A stretch of DNA of 64,000 bases, from assembly GCF_000716605.1 (NCBI RefSeq), contig NZ_JNXE01000008.1, forward strand, positions 186,001-250,000. Direction: 5' to 3'. This document shows, in pieces, positions 50,524 to 60,012 of the stretch. Origin of the DNA: Streptomyces sp. NRRL F-525. GTDB lineage: Bacteria; Actinomycetota; Actinomycetes; Streptomycetales; Streptomycetaceae. The position numbers were made by a program, and so were the translations under genes. The notes under the pieces were generated by a model. That model did no database searches and was not told the DNA's origin. It worked only from the letters and a program-made list of their open reading frames with translations. The first letter of the stretch is position 1; every line of letters begins with the position of its first letter.

Positions 50524-51303
50524 TCAGGCGAGGTGCGGATTGCCGTTCGACGCGCCGAGTCCGCCGTCGACGCGGATATGGGCCCCGTTCACGTAACTCG
50601 CCGCCGAACTGGCCAGAAACGTGATGACGGAAGCCGCCTCGGCCGGTTCGCCGAAGCGTCGCATCGGTACGCGGTTGAGCGCGGCGGCGACGATCTCGTC
50701 GCTCTGCAGGAATCCCGCGGTCATGTCGGTGGAGATCATGCTGGGATGTACGGCGTTGACGCGCACGCCCTCCGCGCCGTGGTCGAGCGCCATCGCGTTG
50801 GTCAGGTTGGTCACCGCGCCCTTGGCGGCGTCGTAGGCGGCCAGGCCCCAGTCACCGCCGAGCCCGGAGGCCGAACCGACGTTGACGATGCTGCCGCCCA
50901 CCGCGCGGAGATGGGGGAGCGCGGCCCTGGAGGCGTAGAAGACCCCGTCGACATCGGTGGACATGACGCGTCGCCAGCCCGCCGCGTCGAGGTCGGACAC
51001 GGTGCCCAACGGCTCTACGGTCGCGGCATTGTTCACCAAGGTGTCCAGTCGGCCGTGGTCGTGGGCCACGGCGTTCACCAGCCTGGTGATCCCCTCCTCG
51101 TCGGAGACGTCACCGACCCGGGCGATCAGCGTCGAGCCCGTCGGCGCCTGCGACACCGCCTGGTCCAGCTTCGCCTTCGTACGGCCGATGATCACCACCG
51201 TGGCGCCCCCGGCGGCGAACCGGTGAGCGGTGGCCGCGCCGATGCCCGATCCGCCGCCGGTGACGATGACGACCTTGCCGGTGAACGTGTTCTCAGTCAT
51301 CAC
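50524..51303 (-). CDS. short-chain dehydrogenase/reductase
   Basis: A 259-residue classical SDR. VVIVTGGGSGIGAATAHRF is the cofactor motif, LVNNAATVEPLG the NNAG motif, IVNVGSASG the Ser and YDAAKGAV the YxxxK. The end YVNGAHIRVDGGLGASNG is normal for FabG-like dehydrogenases. The tandem ATG codons lie 8-16 bp after AGGAG. It is followed upstream by the SnoaL-like gene with a 54-bp gap and downstream by the palindromic operator region. Confidence 0.88.
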   Translation of the reverse strand: MMTENTFTGKVVIVTGGGSGIGAATAHRFAAGGATVVIIGRTKAKLDQAVSQAPTGSTLIARVGDVSDEEGITRLVNAVAHDHGRLDTLVNNAATVEPLGTVSDLDAAGWRRVMSTDVDGVFYASRAALPHLRAVGGSIVNVGSASGLGGDWGLAAYDAAKGAVTNLTNAMALDHGAEGVRVNAVHPSMISTDMTAGFLQSDEIVAAALNRVPMRRFGEPAEAASVITFLASSAASYVNGAHIRVDGGLGASNGNPHLA

Positions 51304-51357
51304 GGAACGTCAACTCCTCATGTGTCGAGATGTGTTGAATACTTGCGTGGCGTGTGG

Positions 51358-51822
51358 TTACGGCAGGGCGCCGGTCTGGCGCAGCAGACTCACCCCGTCG
51401 GCGACGGCCCAGTGCTCGAAGAGCTGACCGTCCCGGTACCGGACCAGGTCCATCACCCTGAACTCGACCCGGTTGCCGGACGGCGGGACGCCGAACCAGG
51501 CGCCGGTGTGACGGCCGCGGAACAGCTTGTGGGTGGCCACGAGATCTCCGTCCCCGACGCAGTGCAGGACCTCGACCCGCAGGTCGGAGAACGCCCCGTG
51601 CAGAGCCGCCATGGTCTCGCGCACCCCCTCCCGATCGTCGCGCTGTCCCGGTTCGGCGGTGTGGTTCCGGAACTCGGGATGGACGAGTTCGTCGATCAGG
51701 TCGAGCCGCCCTTTCTCCTGCACCTGCTCGACGAAGTACCGCATACGGGCTGCCTGGGATCGCTGGTCGGGTGCCAAGTCGGTTGCCTGGTCGGGCTTTT
51801 GGTGGGATTCCTGCGCCATCAC
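51358..51822 (-). CDS. SnoaL-like ester cyclase/NTF2 protein
   Basis: A 154-residue SnoaL-like protein (MRYFVEQVQEKGRLDLIDELVHPEFRNHTAEPGQ; LVATHKLFRGRHTGAWFGVPPSGNRVEFRVMDLVRYRDGQLFEHWAVADG). The DLVRYRDGQLFEHW segment is the hallmark of polyketide-cyclase-like members. It is divergent from the AraC regulator and upstream of the SDR gene. No polyketide synthase of type II is nearby, so a catabolic or detoxifying role is likelier than cyclisation. Confidence 0.82.
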   Translation of the reverse strand: MMAQESHQKPDQATDLAPDQRSQAARMRYFVEQVQEKGRLDLIDELVHPEFRNHTAEPGQRDDREGVRETMAALHGAFSDLRVEVLHCVGDGDLVATHKLFRGRHTGAWFGVPPSGNRVEFRVMDLVRYRDGQLFEHWAVADGVSLLRQTGALP

Positions 51823-52062
51823 GCCACTACCTTTCTCTGCGAGGCCCCGGCGGACGCAACTCGCAAGCCATCGAAGGCAGTTGGCGACGCGTTCCGCCGC
51901 TCACGAGAACCTCCTCCTGCGCAACTGCCGGGCTCGGGCCGGGGGTTGTCCCTGCCGATCAAGCCTAGGAAGATCGCTGCAGCACAGGCTTGAACCAGAG
52001 CGCCATCCCGGCAGAACATCCGCGCCAGATGACGCCGGAGCGACGAAAGCTGGGGACGACTG

Positions 52063-53055
52063 GTGACGGACCGCACTGGAGTGGAGGCCGACGGTTCGGT
52101 TCGTGCGCCCTCCGGGGACTCCGGCTCCTCGGGCGCAGGGCCGGGAGCGTTCGACGCCTTCCGCGACGGCTGGGAGACGGAGATCGGCGACGGGTTTCCG
52201 TTGCCGACGTTCAGCCCGGCCACGACGCGTGACTTCCGGGTCAGGAGCCGCGCCACCAAGGTGGGTGACGTGGCGGTCACCGACCTCCACGGCGCGTCGG
52301 CCATCCGGACCGAGGGCCCGCTCAACGGGGTCGAGGACCAGGTGCGGATGTACGTCGTACGGAGTGGCTCCTGGTCCCTGGGCGCCCCGCTCGCCCGCGA
52401 CGAACAGACCGTGCCGGCAGGGCAGTTCCTCATCCGTCACATCGGACGGCCCCTGCATTTCGAGACGGTGCCCGACACGAGGGCGAAGGTCCTCGTCCTG
52501 CCCGCGGCCACGCTACGACCACTGCTCGGGGAGCGGCAGAGCGTCAGCGGACCGGCGGACTCCGCCGAGGTGCGCCTGCTGGTGGCCCACTCGAACATGA
52601 TCTACGAGACGGCTGCCGATCTCGGTCCGGTTGGAATGCAGGCCGCGCACAGCGCGCTCATCGAGCTGGCCAAGGCGGTGGCCAGGCGCCGGGTCGACGA
52701 CGCGGAACCCCAACTGGCCCTGGCGCTCGCCCAGGCGGCGAAGGACCTCGCGGACAACCACCTGACCGATCCCGAACTCTCCGGTACGATGCTGGCCCGT
52801 GAACTCAATGTCTCCGTGCGCAGCCTGCAACGGGCGTTCGCCGCGGCGGGGGAATCGGTGACCGCCTACATCCGCCAACGCCGCCTGGAAGAAGCCCGAC
52901 TCGTCCTCACCGCGCCCTCCGGCCGCCTGAGCGTCTCCGAACTCGCCGCCCACTGGCAGTTCGCGGACAGCAGCCACTTCATTAGGGCCTTCAAGAAGCA
53001 CTACGGCCGGACGCCGACCGACTACGCCCGCTCGATCACTGCGACGCGGAACTGA
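52063..53055 (+). CDS. AraC-family transcriptional regulator
   Basis: A 330-residue regulator. Residues about 50-220 form a sensor domain (VRMYVVRSGSWSLGAPLARDEQTVPAGQFLIRH, a degenerate cupin as in the AraC-binding-domain-like group). The C-terminal double helix-turn-helix spans 225-325 (LADNHLTDPELSGTMLARELNVSVRSLQRAFAAAGESVTAYIRQRRLEEAR; FADSSHFIRAFKKHYGRTPTDYAR). It is divergent from the SnoaL/SDR genes across 240 bp and likely controls them; the effector is unknown. Confidence 0.9.
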   Translation: MTDRTGVEADGSVRAPSGDSGSSGAGPGAFDAFRDGWETEIGDGFPLPTFSPATTRDFRVRSRATKVGDVAVTDLHGASAIRTEGPLNGVEDQVRMYVVRSGSWSLGAPLARDEQTVPAGQFLIRHIGRPLHFETVPDTRAKVLVLPAATLRPLLGERQSVSGPADSAEVRLLVAHSNMIYETAADLGPVGMQAAHSALIELAKAVARRRVDDAEPQLALALAQAAKDLADNHLTDPELSGTMLARELNVSVRSLQRAFAAAGESVTAYIRQRRLEEARLVLTAPSGRLSVSELAAHWQFADSSHFIRAFKKHYGRTPTDYARSITATRN

Positions 53056-53075
53056 CCCGCACAGGGCGCCTGCCG

Positions 53076-53981
53076 TCAGCCTGCCAGTCGGGCGAGGGCC
53101 AGGGCGTGTGCCCGGCTGAGGGAGTCGGCAGCGGCGCACGGGACGTCCGGCTGTACGCCGGTGCCCTCCCAGTTCGTGCCGGAGACGGGGTTGACTGCGC
53201 GGCCGACGGGGACGGTGGCTTCCAGGTGGGGGTGGACGGTCCAGCCCTCGCAGGGATGCGCGCCGCCGCGGCTGTGCTCGCCGACGACTACCGCGCGGCC
53301 GAGCTGCTGGAGGTCGTAGGCCAGTTCCTCGGCGGCGGAGAAGGTGCTGTCGCTGGACAGCACGTACAAGGGCTTGGTGCCGCCGAAGCGCGTGCCGGGG
53401 ACGTGCGGCAGGCTCCAGGACTGCTCGGTGCGCTCGTCGGCGCGCCAGTACATGGTGTTGAGGTGGGTGCGCTCGTCCAGTAGGTAACTGCAGACGAAGG
53501 CGACCGTGTCCGGGTCGCCGCCCCGGTTGGCGCGGAGGTCCACGATGAGCGCCTGGGCGCGGGAGGCCAGGGTGAGCGCGGCGCTCAGCGGCTCGGCGGC
53601 CCACTCCAGCGGAAAGAGCATCGGCGCCAGCTCCACCACGGCGACCCCTCCGTCGAGCAGCTCCACGCGGGGTGCACCGCCCAGGGAGGTGTCGAAGTCC
53701 CGGCGGATGGCGGCCAGGGTGGCCGCCCCCTGCTTGGGAGGAACGGGGTCGGCGTGGTGCTTGAGTCTCAGGTGCCGGTCGCCGTTGACGGACTGGAGGT
53801 CCGCGGTGACCAGCCGGGCGAGTTCCTCGGCGTCGTCGACGTCGTAGGCACCCTCGGAGAGGCGGCGGTGCAGCAGGCCGGCGAGCTGCTCGGCTGTTTC
53901 GGGGAAGACGTAGTGCTCGGTCAGGAGCCGGGCTGTCTCGTCGATGACGGGGGCGGGCTGAAGCTGCGTCAGAGTTGTCAT
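53076..53981 (-). CDS. S41-family (tail-specific-like) peptidase
   Basis: A 301-residue S41 protein without a signal peptide or PDZ domain. ALIVDLRANRGGDPDTVAFVCSYLL is the core strand, and LYVLSSDSTFSAAEELAYDLQQLGRAVVVGEHSRGGAHP carries the nucleophile Ser (in DSTFSAAEE). The N-terminal helices (VIDETARLLTEHYVFPETAEQLAGLL) match the family's cap. Cytoplasmic interphotoreceptor-retinoid-binding-protein-like members are common in actinomycetes. It is divergent from an ArsR-type regulator whose start is 57 bp away, implying direct control. Confidence 0.85.
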   Translation of the reverse strand: MTTLTQLQPAPVIDETARLLTEHYVFPETAEQLAGLLHRRLSEGAYDVDDAEELARLVTADLQSVNGDRHLRLKHHADPVPPKQGAATLAAIRRDFDTSLGGAPRVELLDGGVAVVELAPMLFPLEWAAEPLSAALTLASRAQALIVDLRANRGGDPDTVAFVCSYLLDERTHLNTMYWRADERTEQSWSLPHVPGTRFGGTKPLYVLSSDSTFSAAEELAYDLQQLGRAVVVGEHSRGGAHPCEGWTVHPHLEATVPVGRAVNPVSGTNWEGTGVQPDVPCAAADSLSRAHALALARLAG

Positions 53982-54006
53982 GGCTGGGAGTAGAGCACCG
54001 CCCTTG

Positions 54007-54036
54007 CGAAAGCGTCAACGAGATTAGACACTTTCG
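54007..54036. promoter_or_regulatory. inverted repeat between the S41 peptidase and ArsR-type genes
   Basis: CGAAAG-N18-CTTTCG spans the short divergent gap and ends 2 bp before the regulator's ATG. It is a likely operator for autoregulation and control of the peptidase gene. Confidence 0.5.
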
Positions 54037-54038
54037 GT

Positions 54039-54599
54039 ATGCGTGATCAGCCTTCCCACCCGCCGCCCCCCGAGGACGTTCTGGAGATCGGTGCGCCCGA
54101 CCAATTCGCGGCGCTCGCCCACCCGTTGCGTCAGCGGCTGCTCTTCGCCCTGGGCCACCGGCCCGCCACCATCAGCCAGCTCGCGGCGCAGCTCGACGCG
54201 AAGAAGGGCAACGTGGCCCACCACGTCAAAGTGCTCCGCGAGGCCGGGCTGATCCACGTCGCCGAGACCCGCCAGGTGCGCGGCGGCACCGAGCAGTACT
54301 ACCAGCGCACGGCCCGCCACATGGTCGTCGCCGAACCCCAGGCGGCAGGCACCGCCGCGATGCTCGCCGCCATCGCCCAGGAGCTGGACCTCTCTCCCAC
54401 CGAGCCCCAACTGACGCTGCGCCACCTGCGTCTCAGCCCCGCGAAGGCAGAGGAACTCGGCGAGGCGCTCGCCAAACTGGTCGACGAGGCCGAGGAGGAC
54501 GCGGAGGGCGACCCCGTGCACGGTGTGTTGGTGACGGTCTATCAGCAGGCTCTGTCAACCGGTACCACCAGTTCCGTCCAGGGCGCGCGACGAAAGTAG
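54039..54599 (+). CDS. ArsR-like winged-helix regulator
   Basis: A 186-residue regulator. The helix-turn-helix is at about 20-90 (DQFAALAHPLRQRLLFALGHRPATISQLAAQLDAKKGNVAHHVKVLREAGLIHVAETRQVRGGTEQYYQRT), followed by a helical effector region rich in Ala and Glu. No metal-binding Cys cluster is present, so it is not a metal sensor of the ArsR/SmtB kind. There is no ribosome site and the operator ends at the ATG, suggesting a leaderless transcript. It is paired with the divergent S41 peptidase gene. Confidence 0.87.
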   Translation: MRDQPSHPPPPEDVLEIGAPDQFAALAHPLRQRLLFALGHRPATISQLAAQLDAKKGNVAHHVKVLREAGLIHVAETRQVRGGTEQYYQRTARHMVVAEPQAAGTAAMLAAIAQELDLSPTEPQLTLRHLRLSPAKAEELGEALAKLVDEAEEDAEGDPVHGVLVTVYQQALSTGTTSSVQGARRK

Positions 54600-54639
54600 G
54601 GGAGAGGCCGGCTCGCAGGATCCACTTGCTGGCGACCCG

Positions 54640-54656
54640 GAGGGCTGTCAGCCCTC
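54640..54656. terminator. hairpin between the ArsR-type gene and recQ
   Basis: GAGGGCT-GTC-AGCCCTC, with a further CCG/CGG pair outside, lies in the 100-bp gap between the two convergent genes. It can terminate transcription in either direction. Confidence 0.6.
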
Positions 54657-54699
54657 ACGGGGAACGCCGTACCGGCTGGAGAGAGGCGTGGGTCGAGCG

Positions 54700-56496
54700 T
54701 CAGCGCGGTGTGTCGGGCAGGGCGACGAGCAATTGCTTGTCCGTCACCACGGCCAGCGACAGGGTGCGATAGCCGACCGACTCGAACAGGATCGTGATCT
54801 TGCCGTCGCCCTCACTCATGACCTCGCCCTCGCCCCACTGGTCATGGCTCACGCGGACGCCCGGCAGGTAGGTGTGGTTCTCCGCCGTGGGGCGTACGAC
54901 GGTCTCCGTCGTGCCGGCGGTACCCGCGGCGACGTCCGCGCGTGCACCGGTCCGGGTCCACGGGCGTCGGCGCGCGGTGGCCTTGCGCGGCCGTCCGGCG
55001 TCTCCGGACCGCTCGCGCCTCGGACCGCTCGCGGGCTTGGTCGCCGGGTCCGCGCAGTTGTCGCATGCCCCGCACGGGACGGGGGCGGAGTCGCCGAAGT
55101 AGCCGAGGAGGAACTGCCGCCGGCAGTCGGTCGTCTCGGAGTAGCCGCGCATCATGTCGATCCGGGACTGTTCGAGCTTGCGGTGCGTGGCGTGGACGGC
55201 CAGGGCGCTCTGCACGACGGCGTCGACATCGTCATCCGCGGAGGCGCCGTCGGTGCCGGTGAAGCGGCTGCCGTCCCGTCCGGTGCGGACGGCACCGGCC
55301 TCCTCCAGCAGGTTCAGTACGGCGGACAGGGCGGTCGCGCCGAGTTCGCAGTCGGCCCGGAGCCGGGTCGCGCTCACGGCGCCCGCGTCGCCGCGCAGGC
55401 GCTCGATGACGCGGCGCAGCGCGTCGGCGTCGGGAGCGCCGGCGGCGAAGAAGCGTTGCATGCCGAGGTCCTGAGTGCGGTAGGCGAGGATCGCCCTGGC
55501 CGGTGCGCCGTCGCGGCCGGCCCGGCCGATCTCCTGGTAGTAGGCGTCGAGCGAGCCGGGGACGGACGCGTGCAGCACGAACCGTACGTTCGCCTTGTCG
55601 ATGCCCATCCCGAATGCCGAGGTGGCCACGACCACGTCGAGCTCACCGGAGCTGAACCGGTCCTGGGCCTGGCGGCGTTCGGCGGCGGAGAGGCCCGCGT
55701 GATAGCTCGCGGCGGCCAGTCCGAGGTCGCTCAACTGCTCGGCGTAGCTGTCCGCCGCCTTCCGCGTCCCCGCGTACAGGATTCCCGGCTTCTCCTCGAC
55801 GGCCGTCCGCTCCACGACGAACCGCTCCTTGGCGGCCGCGTCCTGGAAGGCCGACACCTCCAGGCGGATGTTGGGGCGGTCGAAGCCGGCCACTATCTCC
55901 ACCGGGTCGGTCATGCCGAGACGTTCGGCGATGTCCCGCCGTACCGGGGCCGCCGCGTTGGCGGTCAGGGCGAGCACCGGCGGGTTGCCGAGCCGCTCGC
56001 GCGCGTGGCGCAGCCGTAGATAGTCGGGCCGGAAGTCGTGCCCCCAGGACGACACGCAGTGCGCCTCGTCCACCACCAGCAGCCGGGGACGGACGGCGGC
56101 GAGCCGGTCCGTGACCTCCGGCTTGGCGAGCTGCTCAGGGGCGAGGAAGATCACGTCGACCGAGGAGGCGCTGATGCGGGCCCATGACGTCTCGTTGTCG
56201 CTCTTCCGCTGCGCGGAGTTGATGGCGGCGGTGCGCAGCGCGCCGGATCCGAGCAGGCTCTGCATCTGGTCCCGCTGAAGCGCGATCAGCGGCGAGACGA
56301 CCACGACCGGACCGCCGAGCAGGACCGCGGGCACCTGGTACACGGCGGACTTGCCCGCGCCGGTCGGCATGACGGCGAGTACGTCACGACCCTTCATCAC
56401 GGCCTTCATCGCGCTCAGTTGGGCCGGGCGCAAGTGCTGCCAGCCGAAGACCCGACGGGCGGTGCCGCGCAGACGACGGGACGTGAGTGTGAACAT
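54700..56496 (-). CDS. recQ: RecQ-family ATP-dependent DNA helicase
   Basis: A 598-residue superfamily 2 helicase. Walker A MPTGAGKSAVYQVPAVL, DEAH box VVDEAHCVSSWGHDFRPDYL, motif VI YYQEIGRAGRDG and the zinc cysteines in CRRQFLLGYFGDSAPVPCGACDNC are all present. No HRDC domain follows; instead a basic Arg/Lys-rich linker leads to a short C-terminal module (YLPGVRVSHDQWGEGEVMSEGDGKITILFESVGYRTLSL) of the DUF3553 kind, common in actinobacterial RecQ proteins. The ATG at 56496 has AAGGAG upstream. It unwinds DNA in repair and fork restart. It is probably unrelated to the neighbouring RiPP genes. Confidence 0.92.
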   Translation of the reverse strand: MFTLTSRRLRGTARRVFGWQHLRPAQLSAMKAVMKGRDVLAVMPTGAGKSAVYQVPAVLLGGPVVVVSPLIALQRDQMQSLLGSGALRTAAINSAQRKSDNETSWARISASSVDVIFLAPEQLAKPEVTDRLAAVRPRLLVVDEAHCVSSWGHDFRPDYLRLRHARERLGNPPVLALTANAAAPVRRDIAERLGMTDPVEIVAGFDRPNIRLEVSAFQDAAAKERFVVERTAVEEKPGILYAGTRKAADSYAEQLSDLGLAAASYHAGLSAAERRQAQDRFSSGELDVVVATSAFGMGIDKANVRFVLHASVPGSLDAYYQEIGRAGRDGAPARAILAYRTQDLGMQRFFAAGAPDADALRRVIERLRGDAGAVSATRLRADCELGATALSAVLNLLEEAGAVRTGRDGSRFTGTDGASADDDVDAVVQSALAVHATHRKLEQSRIDMMRGYSETTDCRRQFLLGYFGDSAPVPCGACDNCADPATKPASGPRRERSGDAGRPRKATARRRPWTRTGARADVAAGTAGTTETVVRPTAENHTYLPGVRVSHDQWGEGEVMSEGDGKITILFESVGYRTLSLAVVTDKQLLVALPDTPR

Positions 56497-56711
56497 TGGT
56501 CTCCTTGAAGGGTGGGCGTCCAACCGCCGTGTGTCTGGCGGCTACCCCGGTTCGCCGGGATATCGCGTCGCGCGATTCGATCGCCCGTGTCGAGATCCCT
56601 CGGTCTGTTCGCGGTGCCCAGTGTCCGACCGTTTACTTGACGGGGCCCTGTCTCTCAACTCCGTTGGGAATGAGGGGTGTTGAAGGTGCTCGTGGACTCA
56701 TGGCGAGGCGT

Positions 56712-59700
56712 TCATGTTCTCCTCGCTCGTGCCGTCCAGCTCAGCGCGGCGGCTCTGGCCAGGTGCAGGTGTGCGCGTTCCTCGGGGAGTCCCGGCCCGC
56801 GCATACGGACATGGTGGAGATGCAGCAGGTCCGGGAGTACGTCTTCCGGGGCGAGCGTTCCCGCCTTCTCGAGCGCGCTGCGGTACACGGCCAGCGCGGT
56901 GCGGCGTGCGGACCAGCTCGCGGTGACGTGGGCGTCCAGCACCGGGGTGCCGGGGGCCTGGGGCGTGTGGGAGGCGGTCGTCAGGGCGATGGTCTGGTCG
57001 TAGACCGCTCGGGGTGGTGCACTCGTGTCCGTGTGGGTGTGTCCGACCAGCCAGCGCATCGCCTCCTCGTCGTCCCCGAGCAGGCCGACGGCGATGTCCA
57101 CCGTGCTCGCTGCGGTCACCGCACGGGCGTCGGGGGCGCCCCGGCCGGGCTGCGCGGTCAACTGGGCGAGGACGGCGGCCGAGTCGGCGGCGAAATACTC
57201 CTCGGCCGCTTCCATCGCGGCGGGGCCGCCGAAGCGCGCGGTCTGCGGGTAGTAGGTCTCCAGACTCGCGTGGGTGATCAGGCCCGCATGCCGAAGCCGC
57301 CGGGTCCACTCGCCGGTCTGCCCGACAGCGGTGCCGAGCGAACCGGGCGCGCAGATCAGACGGAGACGTAGGTGGTCCTCGGGATCGTCGTGGCGGACGA
57401 ACCACCAGCGGGACTCTCCCAACTCCCCGAGCAGGTACGGCAGATGCCGGGTCAGGAGTGGATCCTGCCGGTCCCTGTGCCCGTACAACCTCAGGGAGAG
57501 CGGGTTCCCGCAGCCCGGCAGGTGTCCGTGTTCGCGGGTGACGACGTCGCCTGAGCCACGGACCGGTGCGCGGGGCCGATCCACCGCAGCCAGGGGGATG
57601 ACGATCTCGTGGGCGCGCCCGCCGGTCCAGCCCAGGTCCCCGGGCTCCGGTGCGGCGCGGAGCAGCACCTTGCCGTCGCGCTCCACGTGGGTACGGAGCA
57701 GGACCCGGTGCGAGGGTTCCGCCAGGTCCAGGTTCATGCGCCGGTCTCCGTCGCCCAGGTACACGTGCTCGGGCAGGCCGACCTCGCGACGCCACTCGGC
57801 CAGGGCCTCGTCCCACCGCGGCCACGGCGTCCGCGCGTCCGGCAGGTCGTCGTTGCCGAGTGTCCAGCGGGCCGGGGTCAGTACGGTGCGCCCGTGGCGC
57901 AGTGCCGGGAGGAACGGCAGGCCGGAGACGGCGGCTCCCCACGAGAACCCGGTGCACGGGACGGCCAGCGCCACCGGTGCCTCGATCAGGAACCTCGCCA
58001 GCGGATGGGTGTGGTGGGTCAGATCCACCGCGTTCAGCAGCAGCGTGTGCACCGGGCGCCGCCGGGAGACCGAGACCAGGTGCACCTGCTCGGCGTCGGC
58101 GGTCACCGCCAGGTCCGTCACGGGCAACTGGCCCATGTCCGGGCTGTGTTGGTCGCCGAGGGGGATCACCCACTCCGCCACCCGCGGGGCGTGCGCGACG
58201 TTCACCGAGCGCATGTACAGCGGGGTGCTGCCGATCTGGGCGATCAGCGCGCCCTGATGCACGCCGGGCAGGCCTGCGTAGACCTCGGTCATCCGGCGGC
58301 GGTCGTCGGCGTCGAACAGGTGGAGAAAGCGTCCGGTGGACGTTCCGGCCGCGCGGGCCACTCCGAGGACGTGCAGCGTGAACTCCCCTTGTTCCAGGGC
58401 GGATACGCTCGCGGCGTGGATCCGTACGGTCACCTCGGTGCTCGGCTGCACGGGCCCGGCGGGATGTGCCACCGCCAGTTCGTCGATCGCGGCCTCGTCG
58501 AGTCGGACCTCGTGTCGGCGTCGCGTCGCGGCGGTGTACGCGAGCCGCAGCAGTCTTCTGTCCCTGGCGGTCAGCGTCGGGTCCGTCGATGCGGCGGTGG
58601 ACCCGAGGTAGCCGGACGGGTAGCCGAGGAACTCGATGGCGTCCAGGACGGGGACGACCGCTCCCGGGCCGTAGCGCTCAAGGAAGCGGTGGTGCCAGGC
58701 GGTCCACCCGGGGCTCAGCGCCGCCCTCGGTGCCAGGCGCGTGAGCACCTCGGCGGCGGCCGCCGCCTCCTCGGCCACCGCGTCCGGGATCACCAGGTCC
58801 CAGTCCAGTCGTAGGTCGAGGGCGAGCGTGGGTTTCGCGGTGGGGCAGAGTCGTTTCATCGTGGCCGTCACCCGTGCGCGTTCGGCGCGGGCGCCCGCAG
58901 GGGCGGCGGTCGCGCCGTCGTGCCGTGCCAGTTCCGCCGCGACCTCGTGCAACTCGGTGGCTTCCGGCTCGGGCAGGTGCCGTGCGTGTCCGAGCAGGGC
59001 GGCGATCGGGTCGGACGCCGTCACCGCGGGACGCAGGCTCGTGATCAGGAATCTCTGTCGTATGAGGTTCGCGAGCAGGTTCTCGATCGCGGTGGGGGAG
59101 GCGGCCGGAAAAGCGGCGGAGAGCGTTCCGGTGAGATCTGCCCACAGCACCGGCCGCCGGGCGCCGTCCATGACGGTGCGGACCGGCCTGGTGGCGCGTA
59201 TCCCGACGTGCACGGGGTCGCCGTCGCGCGTGCTGCTCGCGCGGTGCTCGATCATCAGGCGTCCGTCGCGCTCGAACGCGAGGCTGGACGCGAGCAGGGT
59301 CAAACCGGGCCGCAGCGCACGGAGTTCCTCCAGCCGGTCGACGAGAGCCGCGGTCCAAGCAGCGTCCGGTCTGGTGACCGCCCGGTGTCCGGTGCCCGTG
59401 CGCAGCAAGGGAGTTGGCCCTGTGCGGGCGGCCGCGACACCGGCGAACAGGCCGAACGGAGTGGCACGTGAACGGGCGCGCAGCAGGTAGCGCACCACCG
59501 ACAGCACCGCGCGCCGCACGGCGGGGTCCGGCACCGGCTCGCCGACGAGGATCTGACGCACCCGTGCCGCCAGATCCGGGCTGGAGAACTCGACCGCGGT
59601 GGCGAAATCGGTTGCCTGCCATGCCTGTTGGAGCCATGCCCGCCACGACTCCCCGTGCGCGGAAGGGCTGGTCAGGTCCGGCCAGGCCACCGGGTGGTCC

Positions 59701-59807
59701 GGAGACCGGACCGCCGCCCGAACCACGGCCGCATCGACATGGCGGTACAAACGGGCCCTCCAGCAGCACAACGGCGTTGTCGCCCATTTTCCCGAACCGC
59801 CCGGCAC
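56712..59807 (-). CDS. lanB: full-length LanB-type dehydratase
   Basis: A 1,031-residue class I dehydratase. The N-terminal glutamylation domain is marked by YLLRARSRATPFGLFAGVAAA and continues to about residue 690 (LARFLIEAPVALAVPCTGFSWGAAVSGLPFLPALRHGRTVLTPARW). The C-terminal elimination (SpaB-type) domain has SRWWFVRHDDPEDHLRLRLICAPG. Both halves sit in one protein, as in class I lanthipeptide and goadsporin-type enzymes, unlike the split enzymes of thiopeptides. It would glutamylate Ser/Thr of the precursor and eliminate water. The GTG start at 59807 (TTG at 59810 is an alternative) lacks a strong ribosome site. It diverges from the precursor gene by about 205 bp. No LanC cyclase or protease is in the window. 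Confidence 0.88.
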   Translation of the reverse strand: MPGGSGKWATTPLCCWRARLYRHVDAAVVRAAVRSPDHPVAWPDLTSPSAHGESWRAWLQQAWQATDFATAVEFSSPDLAARVRQILVGEPVPDPAVRRAVLSVVRYLLRARSRATPFGLFAGVAAARTGPTPLLRTGTGHRAVTRPDAAWTAALVDRLEELRALRPGLTLLASSLAFERDGRLMIEHRASSTRDGDPVHVGIRATRPVRTVMDGARRPVLWADLTGTLSAAFPAASPTAIENLLANLIRQRFLITSLRPAVTASDPIAALLGHARHLPEPEATELHEVAAELARHDGATAAPAGARAERARVTATMKRLCPTAKPTLALDLRLDWDLVIPDAVAEEAAAAAEVLTRLAPRAALSPGWTAWHHRFLERYGPGAVVPVLDAIEFLGYPSGYLGSTAASTDPTLTARDRRLLRLAYTAATRRRHEVRLDEAAIDELAVAHPAGPVQPSTEVTVRIHAASVSALEQGEFTLHVLGVARAAGTSTGRFLHLFDADDRRRMTEVYAGLPGVHQGALIAQIGSTPLYMRSVNVAHAPRVAEWVIPLGDQHSPDMGQLPVTDLAVTADAEQVHLVSVSRRRPVHTLLLNAVDLTHHTHPLARFLIEAPVALAVPCTGFSWGAAVSGLPFLPALRHGRTVLTPARWTLGNDDLPDARTPWPRWDEALAEWRREVGLPEHVYLGDGDRRMNLDLAEPSHRVLLRTHVERDGKVLLRAAPEPGDLGWTGGRAHEIVIPLAAVDRPRAPVRGSGDVVTREHGHLPGCGNPLSLRLYGHRDRQDPLLTRHLPYLLGELGESRWWFVRHDDPEDHLRLRLICAPGSLGTAVGQTGEWTRRLRHAGLITHASLETYYPQTARFGGPAAMEAAEEYFAADSAAVLAQLTAQPGRGAPDARAVTAASTVDIAVGLLGDDEEAMRWLVGHTHTDTSAPPRAVYDQTIALTTASHTPQAPGTPVLDAHVTASWSARRTALAVYRSALEKAGTLAPEDVLPDLLHLHHVRMRGPGLPEERAHLHLARAAALSWTARARRT

Positions 59808-59928
59808 CAAGGGCGATTACCAGTCATGGTCATTACGGCCGCTGCTGCGCCACCCCGGTGCCGAAGAGTCTGCACCAGCCGCTGACCTGGCTGAATGTCG
59901 TCCAGCCCGAACGACGACGTATGGGCTG

Positions 59929-59955
59929 TTGACGCGCGTCCGGGCTGGCTAGCGT
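59929..59955 (+). promoter_or_regulatory. candidate promoter of the RiPP precursor operon
   Basis: TTGACG (59929-59934) and TAGCGT (59950-59955) are separated by 15 bp, a little short of the usual 17, and lie about 60 bp before the precursor ATG. They are the best sigma-70-like boxes in the divergent gap. Confidence 0.45.
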
Positions 59956-60012
59956 GGGCGCCATACACGGCAAGCGGCACATTCCCATCACATCCGCGGA
60001 GGGAAGAAAACC

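Noticed and set aside
54700..56496. RecQ as part of the RiPP cluster
   Set aside because: It has its own ribosome site and a 215-bp gap from lanB, and helicases have no role in RiPP maturation; housekeeping or repair function is simpler.
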